Below, piece after piece: positions 27,001-28,258 of a stretch of DNA of 64,000 bases. This DNA is from CAZOOM01 sp964460795 (GTDB lineage Bacteria; Omnitrophota; Omnitrophia; Omnitrophales; Aquincolibacteriaceae), in NCBI GenBank assembly GCA_964460795.1, contig CAYWRU010000011.1, positions 8,577-72,576 of the forward strand, written 5' to 3'. How positions within the stretch are numbered: position 1 is the stretch's first letter; each line of letters begins with the position of its first letter. Under the pieces are notes generated by a model. That model was not told the DNA's origin. It was given only the letters and a program-made list of their open reading frames with translations, and made no database searches. A program made the position numbers and the translations under genes.

Positions 27001-27260
27001 TTTTCTTGGGCTTGAAGCGAATCATGGGCGTCCTGAATAAAAATGACGGTGCGCGGATCAGAGCCCCGGTGAATCGCCGACACTTCTCCCAAACCAGACG
27101 GCACCAGCAGCTTTGGTGCATTGAGTAAATCAATGCCATGAGTTGCTTCCGCGGGTGTGGCGCTGTAGGAAATCTGATTGGAAACCGCAAAAATAAGGGC
27201 GACCGTAAGCGCCGTGGCTTTTCGAAAAAAGCAAGGTGCTCCCGTCTGTTGAAACAACAT
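1..27260 (-). CDS. Giant modular exported protein, C-terminus beyond window (at least 9,086 aa)
   Basis: One minus-strand frame stays open from the ATG at 27260 to the window edge. I walked selected stretches (1.4, 3.3, 4.8, 11.5, 16.1, 19.3, 26.7 kb) codon by codon and found no stop. The start MLFQQTGAPCFFRKATALTV begins a signal peptide, so export is likely. Modules, N to C: QDAH/GGFH domain, helical-repeat region, GT2 glycosyltransferase, sigma region-4-like HTH, LMW phosphatase-like domain, receiver-like domain, internal Tat-like signal, membrane helices. At least 29 in-frame RSExR pentapeptides separate modules, and their shared phase supports the frame. A GGGAGG lies 14 nt before the ATG, a rather long spacing. 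Giant genes are known in Omnitrophota. Whether this is one polypeptide or is processed at RSExR sites is unknown. Overall function is not recognised. Confidence 0.9.
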   Translation of the reverse strand, partial: MLFQQTGAPCFFRKATALTVALIFAVSNQISYSATPAEATHGIDLLNAPKLLVPSGLGEVSAIHRGSDPRTVIFIQDAHDSLQAQENIAKLIQHVVGKFGVTTVFEEGYEGAVPTEDYFGFIPDAAARKKVAYFLMDQLRINGAEYAHIIQKIKIRSPNIENRNKSKIQNSKSNKIILNFENSNLDIVSDFGFRNSNFRLIGIDDLKLYKMNVAAYRHAAKYQTAIRRDLESLKRQIDLLGAKQFPKEFIRWQKLRRNAYENPGQMPGYIHSMLERLPGSARSDPESPEFFFAALDQFSKTREAHLIPGRLQGLDTETLAQKLQALEKKTAGTLLLKETDQKLFEAQQMIEGLEKLNSLEMTPEEHQSIQKQLSEVKTADLARFLVQQSGQSMIFSKAWENLIERAEKFYQIAQARDEAVTKNLLQHLEAKKEKLSALVFGGFHRRALEKSLEAAGLSYVIVTPHLGEPDARHREQYKTLMTRPTAAIISQRHPERSARQTNRRVRPSVWRKGSETLQPFGLQDDGQGLTGPVPNQSAVRTESSFVIPNGRAEIRQIYNVCRRLNFSDPRLIARELLRTNTSTDRRPPLSRSEMRSDEKTSTVYSQNDLALLDRAAARMRPYTGPGLPGISPDEILGEGRIGSMPIIFTREKIYFYEFGVSPFEYLIPPENETSGKGTISLTKPNTVKSPDLTVLLATTQSSYQLQWAYQGVISNWTEEIFHDYEKRIRQRVRVRVDEDGENYYLKGGVSGFFTTKQLNRALSGRAHRLQELLLKVENHPFQRHATLIITIPKAELKRLADVHRTLLMRTEVLADYFSRLKNELPQNPPEKAVFSKGTAEIIRNLFSIDPDDRAAVIAAMTEAPKEVAQYAAETFLYLGDVLGQGQEGVGKRVDFLKRKTGLPFNYYSSFYDEIIPLRLAAIEVAGAHRLYEFTDRLIELLDVTYFDDYRKLGTDIHVIDDLDRKEYVRQRQKAAEALVKMAEVHPPTLEKILLLVGPGQSAPWWVKAAVIRALGRCSLKDERINTALKEAFHFNADYAASVTAGLDDSKSLPDLLRSVMVPEAALALAHRNAREILPELLKILPAHAVRESTNRGVAEDRIIEALGLLAGEDEKKVLFACAENHFNGPRTRTAALRGLYQHYSNDPQFLKLLLGIWFYLDDLSLAEKIPNFQGSIKDAKAFPEYFEMVQDLVVFSKEPHQFSSDIQAKYGSQLDSARETLQKAKRVGYFWSDTMRNEAALILMDMGASLFTDQNLHLERERGRPEWAINLAALREILTRDPRDSEAIAALGALYGKIDPYAWSTTSYVLKEELWPLGELIAGLDMSLEIKGEGSQRASEKTHDLVIRAIRSKHMLDSTFRDSAKQAALKHFGRRIFQENRGAAQQIPPNPLLREFVMDGYFHPAHLFFAEERKQIKMDEESRSEIRAQNQGARVEKDAAKELVVVSTWNGDIAHKLPLALRQELGQGLLKGVVFQAGVSRWETPDEANKKHSIFQSPDQKPMSHLGALVMLQHLAKAGIFGAGSWIQTAILRKNGESYLGVRPIEGSKVRRMRSEVRADPFAPLSAEEMAKRVKMMMPPELPEVSEITAENALLYAEYFTNLAGRANFANVLNVLPSVIWAQMSETSKPHMEKPKEWVDQHEANQIPIRIYGLISSLKEAGSLTNFIQSITETYALDTVKKSRERLHPKSLRSFYKAMDIFTEMAESRFEKYQHKWTETYADGTLRYDGTAERPIPYQWLYPYFMSKVFGPDKSAVQRAIFRESARRMQKVWPPLKSYIKKLYADIQTEWNRMDAKRMEPFLKTSWPELPSEASRERRERVAKLSKNLAGLLQGKQAAYNADLLGAALQTHEKNQNLLPEAERLIRSFLEVYRLRPEGNEPLKVGIVFSMFAEQNRLRPWSSENPHGEDALAAKITELDELFSVNPRLSYQMLLVDDGERETGVREIRTDELRFKTLPSTLMHSAFWQWYIRFLSQVVRRGLLFILKLLQKSQLEGNVPLPQIKTTQSSGEAALEILQKRFPDKLKSGQVQVAFINREQKASLRGKKGSGILLGMRKLLELGARLVIFTDADRAVPMSESGLLIGPLARGERDAVFGSRWRAGAVVSGRSSEEKRGSFLYNMFAKIFLGVWNIRDTQAGLKGFTREALEAILPINAKWELHPDFTYDFAFDTHLLLALRNLRKKILEVPIIWIGSPDESTLSSASKVEAVLSMAKQAAFRWRGPAAVSRRSEVRSLPVAMSTSLGAAWKPRSEMRSKKNFQSIDHVLADEAMRSEVRSSGMTLRTFLARFGSSAALAANAPALLEGSTQTPVVTEEQFKTISELHEFFKAAMTQTYPSLTFSPIKLKALVDQAQTVRQIVAASPDGKLLESFLDIEKGHFLEEVKKHLPAPGTETGGIRHIHSRSFAAQAYQRVFDQPEGFEVWYESNLLSGNLRYVLGSWDTEAEFKAAMLEPGMNLDRFKERVAGRLKPLLTKALNDEISLRASDVPLPAGFKDNTATKYIQHFIRISEKGEGIGFPPADDARAAVWVERDQCLTALYEKAQKNIGEQYGRFAYTGRPENWHELSHGTGPVTPAINQIEKRWAVSSKRELVSDVLKRRFPQNGNQNKFWSALRRLNEIDPDELLSQSPDELVNRVVKRRPRKKIESAKTDNVVIPPARQLHAPKKTQRKSDLHPAQTGLEYLAMHLAHAAEEQAIELRIYADSKGKIVHVKWEDARRRYWHPPYLSPSEIHQFEFPWKIPARGIPGQVTQYRVFIPLGENEKTIQARLQSIDWNQMKMPDPNQPNIFVYTPKYILLPRSEMRSGASFQGVDLQSDLLAEALFKQLKAQPNYPEIREEAQRKPPAGPGYQAYLPPVFTPISHFVMQTYSFTPEQISRGFRDETIHRVIDHVLTDGAARSEIRSRYDIHKIAAGIQRLSNVAEKTTNRKKKERLENDTVDALRDLRRAMSFGWLTPRQKKIVIETWVAPIMAFPMVFLSKFPPAMAYTMHRSVLSSFAANHAEESVKALFLNRANAAKSRSLFIQVLLSYKMPIRAITPKLLKQHRPLVTDPFPDLETLVQIQRASPQSELSFNIFKIRPGRYGVLFSADAEHESSPRFESVAHGMGHTHAHSVPLELTAQDKRFASYWGKKGVSHFVLGFGQGGGLEMKLFSAEKRKWSGIITDKPRIARALFEIHLLAQPVVNVSQTRSEVRGQDGESILPNAEHSYEIKPMESKLLMIDNAMIELRHRSLGLAVAVNRKIIGAVAPGRERTFDFPDGPIKIRFNRETHLAALINVRSVPLGITEMNSNETMFFPRAASDTEMVSNHITRFTAQQVERFPEVMEFVQDYFYAIYERFLSPEANWDGKAGEHLGIILSDESAAAEAGLMIQNADSMEWGDRLYFLHLFLKNSGGDPLPTDAELLHLLQSNDKRALYFMRRSVESFAAILEFAESKNFEFPYIDLVRDSGFREEDASLDPELLERSLKVIQGILQISPSRSEMREEKTAVEFRDPPLKFDAEHEINLEAAPKELFESGGTFERLNNFISEFVLPFNSAFLETGLSAEGAFEFVTDERNTAMLRGGAILSQFLYGAQPVNEESFFAQLDARTEADQTFLKLFPWALAAVMYTVKHKNSTQFRYQDLFSAFETAVFQSDQAREILQRTPENLWRALLLTTAALVANIRFLSSIKTPQKSGAANRVPFDDLSHTIAAYIHLFPEENIEILLKGPKPGHHEIQSPMSSLREDHLEGFFPLAGVSAEISRFWDLDIQKNGARFIVTFTPSRSEVRSNSESLDQLRSALYKLYEEIRNPASWSRPEFQTMHETQQFILRKLTEETGATFQPQDLEYHRSQMVRHYYNGMIRFTADRRLFTRYKVHLNQIPSRCREALIRRYQEGHSWAQIWQELNLNNSISKPYLKKLRSLGDSRFRFLSKDKNRELWGKAVSKIPDQDPKNSLRVLQFYAPEMEAGLEPDDIAAQTGISAEAVDKILNEAETKIKEIRYGSDQTIWIRAHTAYFKYLTANQLRVIQAIYHENHLTMPAAQILAGQASKEEVAHAAALESLHEWTEEGTPYHMIETHRAQFEQTLQQIYPGWGNKEGVSPARVVFRLFTASENQPTPSEANLALELKVTRERIRQLKDAALWILAWKWDYPLRLLEEDEDQAREDLFRILQKAHKQNRKITVMGIRASLKTVTLDPSALAAYLLFTLSNYLKQLSAQTPTNREAEKGYQAAIRDFYERLKESRENSGSESRQNVRKVARWTVEDVLYQHYQATREILSVTKFITHPRIQLSWSRGQKYLKTKIPELIKKYKVIDPDFSKALQAFQDQELRKKPGHPSSRSEIRTYPDYQARQMPDGAWGVYSGERFIYSLSRQENTTVIHNGREPLVFDKNCVALALNLSGRVERGRDLWLSVWYLGGEKLAIGAAFDTRLPDGPVAGARQVNWTDPEAIAQAITTSLNETAKKENSATTTLPEEGVLYHSTWAGIIRAIILDRNEFGLAMDSLFALAKESALPVGARWSGTPERETAVFTLSFDIKRLKEKRIRLHQRVGRHDWMAVAPVPFSTLTDESKREMVKQLERLAQRGDRWKVDHQKLSIALGFKNWGELQETLFRSEMRSIEKPLFYIDMDKAVRKLQPFYEARGLKVSYHRGKQVKYMSVERTAESDPDTWAGILNFEGDLLIFSSIQNLSNRGKDYTEVTFSPTLSQIHRRHAQDREDYFYRAPRIPIKAIARDEKGHLYAMVRQAFEDSLYWEPFKPDFSNLPVRIILENDSAVQKLTPIVNIRTPRARQFPLKEKKDLQKFKAYLQWLFNERGSQEIYREMLQSAFDLVMYSESFAEKSDAAKWLRLNVSALQTELLPRLRSTRKVKSLGKAKIYELFLAHIQELRKKLNPQDLSFLDSFEHTLTDQKRRLVRSEIRSAAWNYRMKILGHLPTFLWYQWLRAHFEKPDLGVVEKVVTQIRQNKGGKIACVCNRGKNRSLGLALLLKARLQDKQSLTLDVFGLERRGKTKNVHVLNPKLLNALEPYGVTNAIGGQIFSNPFVLNDVIHSDLILAMDWDIKQQIEKRIRRDIRNGRAPTDDLKKVVLVTDLDPELRKRYPTGIPDPNVTGMSLEKLASILDQAAAAFSREVTRSELRDKDKLSVISGYDLSSSVRKAEFRRPLSGFQRASSRETQAFLLSPFESLGGQIHSAINNAITMVSTRTSLKSPDTLGLNQKDKNAAPNAISANRNMVLDNASRRTGSNMTGIIKEEQSGVKINNHIIYDIKTIPSIEWPRVTTSASARSETRSLKRAEIRTGNPFLELKASGGLRLKTEKTYRALAEAIDLIIERGEIDPLESLLREYFQESAPVWNAVRVFKTDSQQPSPWIQALRLLMAQLPPQTPEFHGQNPWFVEPVDAIEKMRILVVEDYPGQRSKYEALFLKLLIHKTQWRMAANLNEAREILKSGWTPHVIFLDDDLGNSIYGRKNETGLAFLQTSVPPKEARNVFVVYASAMKTEQALLAGADRALPQKADSSLEQITRILQKALQNHSKTTRSEIRSLIVDLVADPSGGSKYSYVVLLKQDKALFRVALTKITPADKSVVVSVDGREMTLVVNQLKIPIEGRPDIKLFVSRINSDLTAGIAIDAPKEYDLLRGKPFIKNFLADIRFGKLMIQQVNDRFSPAIHDALRQTLRDEIETLDDIAKTGETPEIQDTAAALISLYGLRSEARSHENALSWADYFQRVNGAQMIASAENEIEMQQKQAELLIQYAEYIRSLWSDISSEERLVEVWYAKMLETVQRAAFLLSQTSGNYFDEQDKPASAPQKKITGRLIDFVNNQPEIPSRWLHENSIHNDLWEQFRLTRALCHLWFGKLKSFETIRRAVSDPQLPSGAGRVLVSAYDEILSRKPASGFLSEIAVLTKLQQVLGGKESSEVLAFDTFLQTAGSELVKADGWLWVKRTNSKWNLEAGLYPVQVTASNEYRELQQALSEPSRQDLFHKNHADLLSLMKKVREWHYPVPAGLFVLASDRMTDAPAVENSAYPDIKILGIKTEVSTQTTAKYDFPSAEKIRLWQKQPVWASTLLGQQRFLREPLTRVNRSELRSLAPELREHHDILSYPLTLGKALDALREAISDLSGKDAVHAQKAFDLIKQLDAASYPGASSYTLENQLRILSAYKESLRLLEETKTQLQEIKKTTAVLLPLHVVMFKSGMTYFRLAKKLRLLTPEQKKWQRPALEMMFDQGEAANPAAAIHARIEELFDKAILALEEAHQSVMMFEKPETAAAVKVQEGFMYRIRAMYFIALADQLAEQVYDGAGGQSESDESIRLYEQAAAYYQTARTLILDHKNAVTLHENLLKADYNVRNIEGNLNKVMRQVRVLRRYFSTPIKKTAKRVKVKTLNRPRRSVHEAAVKGDPGTLRREIIQRIKLLLRQRAAASEIFRRLFAASQLGIEHVGGVAITELLAKHDLAALDVRARSELRKQKQTPPMDPLLRPTTRIGNRSASFEVLRPASGRELMNEAVKFLRHATIYFSQVEINGQKMSYRDFDVWEKKTAESGSYFILHYTLRSEMRNRGASAPQISRKRFLGLLFGATLAGVAGAAEEDALGSYETAGKDQPGQEPWQRPLPSNFDEAKEYLQASLAWMGAHHLIPPGILQPYAEAFRNVRPLSPETRRLYAKGHNPKTDEAAIYFNFKEIRPQIRAARTKEKFILNIVSELVREAWGLYALRHSHYDHSRMNSVIEEGFSLLLDPGQRLQPKLSTLSASQLKSKAMASKAYQTFVRKEADTFRSLIVLFAACEIFEDVIQQEFLDNMIQQGMLSRKSAKKYATDNVTQVYEVRDFKMTHRTLWKIMLWFYLRLWKKQDHGEIVCDAVIHYLMFFALQDLTQKQSNPSFFRIFELLGPKWVQPGETPEYVSLVNRWSDHLWPDVENALRILKMNATKQFGLMDESPQLRREKSPFPVHITTFPARSELRAKDTTGVKIIQQPGMTTVQWGVRWLNFPKEAGAEFIRSKLESGDGPIIDLDDVSAFLEQIQELKVQAGGSTYLVVPKDFSSLGPQDVSRLFFYYLRSILQDIADTEQTDDDDVLSDSEFLATSVKQVIFDEASIHVQSLQDYEASMNRTASQIDIRFDRERHQKESGYFLQQVDLEARFAMALSLQAIEQKGTRVSINRLADDGYALNLSNLQLGLGKKLNARFFSPVSSFGMMYWVTGLTCLEIFYFITAVWPDLITGGFYRLFFAGAYVFFGLGSILLWTAQNWEWILLQYLGKRYDVRLFVGQRILMLASAWLFTCISIHQFISGSGSSYEHTALPALGAALSLSHWWRSRKTDTRDLFNFSIRQTRSEVRGELSPEKIMAAIRDRDQEKIKQAGEEIKQGTHLYKAWGQDALIEKYRTLIRRGFIGRKEIQLLERNGVDFKFSLELFKVLWDSEAEKRLPNHEIDEWFSSVPPDRIANFYHYFKNFILFYHSSASALLHQMNIKPWPQNYPAREDVARAFDAYFHDKPEDYDFDGLLKIITTQDEMAVSAPAEFRETMISMSGEPISAADKSDFAQFGRLIQQKAYTEAMAFYQKNPKVLVYYATSLSRQEGQGYEVALQHFHGLLEQGLPTIRFVSNAYAILNDNFSYIPIERLQELAAQGLPDHMAVVAAVFDDLCKPAVLKTGDFLDKKKREEFIIELQIKTENSDHPFHNLVEFLDKNEDSFRSETRSAPSDDHAGHSRSETQNPASLTTDSPSPVYNDVRRTNELLRYLAGHTETHKEFSAVELDRNTDFKFTTKLDNENKYLNIFRALKIAERAGAVKFLERRRNQAGHKGLTVHFYQWTGTWQEGDDLTRFMVRRKSLWSGKLGRPPLKAKRQKAKDKAVRKSPRPQGQTKDPMTRSNAQGTRSAPKVGNLGDSSAKLKADKRAETRVELWRSVPNAGRVGYSRGIAQERDVRSEVRGEMSPRAIALRLGIRRDGDVASPFSEEPQLKGHVASDSGDDDISIEFFDEHDLSAKTTIPNLLIDIQTASGEHFPRVDKISFSIWNAYPSHHLLERMLPRIREKFQQIAREANAEFEDQTISQIQLMRSIENQILMILRDIFGGDAFQMSHSFSDSWIPSILPRVADFFDIEEKNLKQEAVHWKTGMDILTSIFRHHRSEVRSGIEDETEASMAKAMDRMVFGPAITNIQIETETGKAGAVMVGFRVDQGKYSVKIVYDPSMKRAELVHKIAVSNLPPLIKEPFLHLANLSGTALQKGGRSITDETWNPLIQAISAAHEQSPLFIWSITQNEKKILFNGTPWEVYENFWPPERLSLTGSLEESAPDVRRRAPLYLSGPVTPDEIMAKLQQSGFLSAHPRSEMRMDETDAAFVRQMFLKLDEKLRQSSLGTEEALALFDRFKTNPDYLLLGDSAEIEDRFEPGDIFIAHNRNLRLANIYVVVDKKTYPILGSEYADNYLFIAPYAPQGTAFPGLLMTAPGAFTRMLSSNETIVLPRLNMTDHLIHAGRAELAEMEKGLGREFWLKHKPSRSTDEDEMQGSAKEASMHTIDLTSMLIASIYLGILTTTVDHVLAMRMMNLIEEQVKKPVIAWNQIQDLGQLALVNRPIWERLRPYSIEEWLSESEFLDRLADALQQAEILHPDFSKRSEVRSEALPMVRSSYEAIDSKLYTRRLSALTKNWNKLSSGEKRFLTRFDIYMESSPTEERSDFLETFLGIKPGYLIKESRPGFWMGLIRWIFRGLKKTGWISEAALRGWIDAWGDWDILRVSSVEKIQSIRKILNRPFFRSVQDIRLQTVRYPAGLDPEFTAVYSPSQLALSIDHILEVLGHHADWRASWLQSRYQNLLSVRDPEVWVTAMSDWSQLKQLLTGGDPRDFIKCILGIGGMQNRIDFSADMQTPFHLGWISYAEFQPENVQLLKVKHQKMSDAMDLLRRIEAEQRGFKVRAEPGQAKAFESILPLAEAVFSLERTCANIRMLVLMERYQRFGASRIQKASPEALEHLLKLFQRAVAQIKPFVSENEKFQTLERLSKLPNSELLKQLRKRKNSTEQLVDAIAAFVAQRTQAPEFARAWMDLGISTRRFLEWHSYLIAFSSLRESAIQWKHYRYWGNRIRHARRQKKSALHQIIRAREKLLQA
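1454..1472. repeat. Palindrome CGCTCCG/CGGAGCG covering an RSEVR site
   Basis: A perfect 7-bp stem with a 5-nt loop includes the RSEVR codons at 1458-1472. Here the pentapeptide codons themselves form one arm of the palindrome. Confidence 0.7.
3570..3596. repeat. Hairpin GTACCCAACGC/GCGTTGGGTAC with GACCG loop
   Basis: A perfect 11-bp inverted repeat with a GACCG loop, followed by GGAGCG, lies in frame inside the giant gene close to the RSEVR at 3525-3539. Confidence 0.8.
3659..3681. repeat. Hairpin CCCCAAGGT/ACCTTGGGG with TACCG loop
   Basis: A perfect 9-bp inverted repeat with a TACCG loop is followed by GCGGAGCGG. The encoded peptide RSAPKVGNLGDS parallels that of the hairpin at 3570 (RSVPNAGRVGYS). 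Confidence 0.75.
5450..5760 (-). other. Membrane-helix cluster of giant protein
   Basis: Three to four hydrophobic segments occur in a row: FGMMYWVTGLTCLEIFYFIT, YRLFFAGAYVFFGLGSILLW and RILMLASAWLFTCISI. They are long enough to cross a membrane and lie just N-terminal of the RSEVR site at 5307. If the chain is a single polypeptide, this would anchor it. Confidence 0.65.
7540..7625 (-). other. Internal Tat-like signal segment of giant protein
   Basis: Just after the RSEMR at 7638-7652 the chain reads QISRKRFLGLLFGATLAGVA followed by GAAEED. S-R-K-R-F-L-G approximates the twin-arginine consensus S-R-R-x-F-L-K, then a moderately hydrophobic run and an Ala-x-Ala-like end. As a stand-alone protein this would be called a Tat signal peptide; its placement mid-chain is unusual. 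Confidence 0.5.
10755..11100 (-). other. Response-regulator receiver-like domain of giant protein
   Basis: KMRILVVEDYPGQRSKYEAL supplies the beta-1 acidic pair region. VIFLDDDLGN holds the likely phosphoacceptor Asp, VVYASAMKTEQALLAGAD the Ser/Ala of beta-4 and the following loop, and RALPQKAD the conserved Lys-containing end. Order and spacing match CheY-like receivers, with a longer loop before VVYAS. It directly follows the RSETR site at 11442. Confidence 0.6.
11536..11564 (+). promoter_or_regulatory. Consensus sigma-70 promoter embedded antisense to the giant gene
   Basis: TTGACT (11536-11541) and TATAAT (11559-11564) are separated by exactly 17 nt. The next ATG (11572) lies 7 nt after the -10 box, which predicts a leaderless transcript for the small ORF there. 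Confidence 0.55.
11572..11784 (+). CDS. Putative small membrane protein, antisense within giant gene
   Basis: A 70-residue ORF begins MFEPVRREALSRTIFRF, has two hydrophobic stretches (AEIAFGAAFLSFWF and LFKLVLVLTIVIALFIAL) and ends with a basic, polar tail. A near-perfect promoter lies directly upstream, and its stop overlaps the start of a second tiny ORF at 11777. It lies opposite a stretch of the giant frame whose translation is Ser/Asn-rich and shows no domain. Antisense ORFs opposite polar codons can be hydrophobic by chance, but the promoter, ribosome site and overlapping gene pair argue for a real gene. No family is recognised. Confidence 0.4.
   Translation: MFEPVRREALSRTIFRFAEIAFGAAFLSFWFSPNVSGLFKLVLVLTIVIALFIALWICPPKLSKGDSKNA
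11777..11872 (+). CDS. Putative 31-aa membrane peptide
   Basis: The ORF MLEFLWMMLAGILIMVGGIL ends in a basic, His-containing tail: one membrane helix with a positive C-terminus. AAAGGAGA lies 8 nt before its ATG, a strong Shine-Dalgarno. It overlaps the end of the preceding ORF by 8 nt, a typical coupled arrangement. Size and shape resemble toxin-like or regulatory small membrane peptides, but I cannot assign a family. It is antisense to the giant reading frame. Confidence 0.4.
   Translation: MLEFLWMMLAGILIMVGGILLFERWKKDHSH
11945..12425 (-). other. Low-molecular-weight phosphatase-like domain of giant protein
   Basis: GKIACVCNRGKNRSLGLALL contains a C-x5-R-S phosphate-binding loop (Cys, Asn-Arg-Gly-Lys-Asn, Arg, Ser). 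Further on come SDLILAMDWDIKQQI and VTDLDPEL...GIPDPN. The last places an Asp-Pro like the catalytic acid loop of low-molecular-weight protein tyrosine phosphatases and related arsenate reductases. The loop lacks the usual glycine spacing, so activity is uncertain. Confidence 0.6.
14865..14970 (-). other. Sigma-70 region 4-like helix-turn-helix inside giant protein
   Basis: The segment SEANLALELKVTRERIRQL closely resembles sigma-70 region 4.2, whose recognition helix carries VTRERIRQIE. Two further helix-turn-helix-like segments (PDDIAAQTGISAEAVDKIL and HSWAQIWQELNL) lie upstream in the same module (15948-14291). DNA or promoter binding is a reasonable inference, but odd for a protein that begins with a signal peptide. 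Confidence 0.6.
20535..20557. repeat. Hairpin GCTCATTGC/GCAATGAGC with ACCG loop beside an RSEVR site
   Basis: A perfect 9-bp inverted repeat with loop AACCG lies immediately next to the RSEVR codons at 20556-20570. It resembles the hairpins at 3570-3596 (loop GACCG) and 3659-3681 (loop TACCG). Confidence 0.7.
20600..21640 (-). other. Family-2 glycosyltransferase domain of giant protein
   Basis: The module shows LKVGIVFSMFAEQN, YQMLLVDDGE (nucleotide-binding Asp pair), SGILLGMRKLLELGA, LVIFTDADRAVP (metal-binding DxD), DAVFGSRW, and later IRDTQAGLKGFTREAL. The last corresponds to the D-T-Q-x-G-x-K-x-F signature of polyprenol-phosphate-type GT2 enzymes. The order and spacing fit a GT-A fold that transfers a sugar from an NDP-sugar. 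No adjacent membrane helices are obvious, unlike most dolichyl-phosphate mannosyltransferase relatives. Confidence 0.75.
23790..24730 (-). other. Helical-repeat (HEAT-like) region of giant protein
   Basis: Translation shows successive amphipathic helices with repeated A-A-x-x-L patterns, for example DRAAVIAAMTEAPKEV, RQRQKAAEALVKMAEV, WVKAAVIRALGRC and RTRTAALRGLYQHY. This resembles HEAT or armadillo-like repeats, usually protein-interaction scaffolds. Repeat boundaries are approximate and no specific family is claimed. Confidence 0.35.
25860..27090 (-). other. N-terminal QDAH...GGFH domain of giant protein
   Basis: About 400 residues after the signal peptide carry VIFIQDAHDS, then FEEGYEG, LIGIDDLKLY, LEMTPEEH and finally VFGGFHRRALEK followed by SYVIVTP. 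This order (QDAH, an acidic 'EG' motif, GxxD, GGFH) matches a secreted TraB/ChaN-like family that I recall from omnitroph and elusimicrobial proteins; no function is established for it. An AT-rich inverted-repeat element is inserted in frame at 26667-26802. Confidence 0.55.
26667..26802. repeat. AT-rich element with ~34-nt terminal inverted repeats, inside giant gene
   Basis: The left end (26667-26700) reads as repeated TTCGAA/ATCCGAA units ending CCGAAACA. The right end (26768-26802) begins TGTTTCG and is its imperfect reverse complement. The 67-nt centre is rich in AAATTT/GGATTTGG words. The element contains no in-frame stop on the minus strand and encodes an Asn/Lys/Ser-rich insert between QKI and LIGIDD of the N-terminal domain, so it behaves like a coding-compatible miniature inverted-repeat element. 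Confidence 0.7.
27141..27260 (-). other. Signal peptide of the giant protein
   Basis: The first 40 or so residues have a positively charged segment (FFRKA), a hydrophobic core (TALTVALIFAVS) and a small-residue stretch (SYSATPAEA) suited to signal peptidase cleavage. This implies Sec-dependent export of at least the N-terminal part. It contrasts with several cytoplasmic-looking domains further along the chain. Confidence 0.75.
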
Positions 27261-27347
27261 GGGGTAAACTGCGGCCTCCCGAGTTTTTGGATTTTTTCCG
27301 ATAGGGCTTTGTGGCATTGCCCGGAAAAGTTGCTAAAGAATACCCAT

Positions 27348-27353
27348 ATTATA
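27348..27353 (-). promoter_or_regulatory. Possible -10 box for the giant gene
   Basis: On the minus strand TATAAT occurs about 90 nt before the giant gene's ATG. No good -35 match is seen at 16-18 nt spacing, so this is tentative. The rest of 27261-27440 shows no gene or clear structure. Confidence 0.3.
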
Positions 27354-27440
27354 GAAGGAATACAAATGGGGTCTGGAAAGCCGTTTTGTATTGCGCAGAA
27401 ATGACTAAGAATGCTATGAAGAACTAGCGTGCAAAAAACA

Positions 27441-27565
27441 GGAGGGGGTTCTGCTGCGCGCTGTTGCTTACGCCCAGCGCTTCGCAGAAACTTCCGTTCA
27501 ACCGCTTTACCAGTTCCTTCGTAGCCCTGCCTAATAAAGGACAGGGCGAAGAAGAACGGAGGGGG
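27441..27565. repeat. ~120-bp repeat unit A, copy 1, flanked by GGAGGGGG
   Basis: This unit recurs nearly identically at 28711-28839 (two or three substitutions seen). Each copy begins and ends with GGAGGGGG, the same bases that form the 3' acceptor end of the neighbouring tRNA-Ser. Confidence 0.85.
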
Positions 27566-27573
27566 TAGGATTC
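27556..27573. repeat. Copy of the tRNA-Ser 3' end (attachment-site-like)
   Basis: ACGGAGGGGGTAGGATTC here is identical to the bases at 27735-27752 that span the 3' end of tRNA-Ser. Such short tRNA 3'-end duplications are typical scars of integration by tyrosine recombinases. Confidence 0.5.
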
Positions 27574-27683
27574 ATTCTCCCCCAGCCGCTTCTCAGCGGC
27601 TTCCTCCGAATCCGGCCGTCCTCGCTTGAACCTGTGGCGCTCGGATCGGCTTCGAATCCTCCCCGACGCTTGCGGCGATCATC

Positions 27684-27744
27684 GTAGACGGACATCCTTA
27701 GTCCGTCACGATGCCGTCGTTTTTCATCTGAAAAACGGAGGGGG
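27684..27744. repeat. Repeat unit B, copy 1 (two small hairpins)
   Basis: The sequence contains ACGGAC...GTCCGT and CGTTTTT...AAAAACG inverted repeats and recurs at 28659-28718 with few changes. It ends in the shared GGAGGGGG and overlaps the tRNA 3' end. Confidence 0.75.
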
Positions 27745-27822
27745 TAGGATTCGAACCCACGAGACCCGTAAGGGCCTAACGGTTTTCAAGACCGCCGCAT
27801 TCGACCACTCTGCCACCCCTCC
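27737..27822 (-). tRNA. tRNA-Ser (anticodon UGA)
   Basis: An 86-nt gene. The acceptor stem GGAGGGG pairs with CCCCTCC, the anticodon loop reads CTTGAAA (anticodon TGA), a long variable arm is present (class II, as expected for Ser) and the T-arm reads GTGGGTTCGAATCCTAC. CCA is not encoded. Its 3' end is duplicated nearby. Confidence 0.93.
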
Positions 27823-27955
27823 AAAAAATTGTCTTTTGCAATTTTTTGGACCTCGAATCCCGCCGTGGGACGAGATGAGAGGTCTTTAGCAATCTCTCGT
27901 CGCCGAGCTCCTCGCGGTCATTTGCCGCTTCGCGGCTTGCGTACTGTTGTGTCGT

Positions 27956-28258
27956 TTAATCGGGTTTTCTAAGCAAATGCTGGCTGCCATAAACTACCAG
28001 ATGCTCGACTTCCACTCGATAAGCGCCCGACCGCGTAAGACAATGCGCGGTTATTTCACGCAGCCGGCAGATTTCTCTTCGCTGAACTGGGCCGGCCACT
28101 TCCACCATCACATCCAGAATCTCAAGAGCACGAACCAGGGCCTGGTTTCGGCTCGTCTCATCTTTTTTGATTTCCCAGTGCCGGGCCCGGGTCCATTCGC
28201 TCGTCAGATGACCCATTTGATCCTGCAAAGAAAGCTTTTTCCATCGCTGCCGATCCAT
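27956..28258 (-). CDS. Conserved hypothetical protein, ~100 aa
   Basis: The chain begins MDRQRWKKLSLQDQMGHLTS, then EWTRARHWEI and a helical ALVRALEILD segment. The W-x-x-L-S-L-x-x-Q-x-G-x-x-x-S-E-x-x-R-A pattern matches a small family I recall from candidate-phylum genomes, with no known function. I chose the ATG at 28258 because it overlaps the TAA of the upstream gene (TAATG), which suggests coupling; an in-frame ATG at 28270 is the alternative. It is predicted soluble and all-helical. It pairs with the DUF5674-like gene. Confidence 0.7.
   Translation of the reverse strand: MDRQRWKKLSLQDQMGHLTSEWTRARHWEIKKDETSRNQALVRALEILDVMVEVAGPVQRREICRLREITAHCLTRSGAYRVEVEHLVVYGSQHLLRKPD

Noticed and set aside
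27626..27889. Plus-strand open frame overlapping tRNA-Ser
   Set aside because: It reads through the tRNA gene and repeat unit B on the opposite strand; not plausible as a gene.
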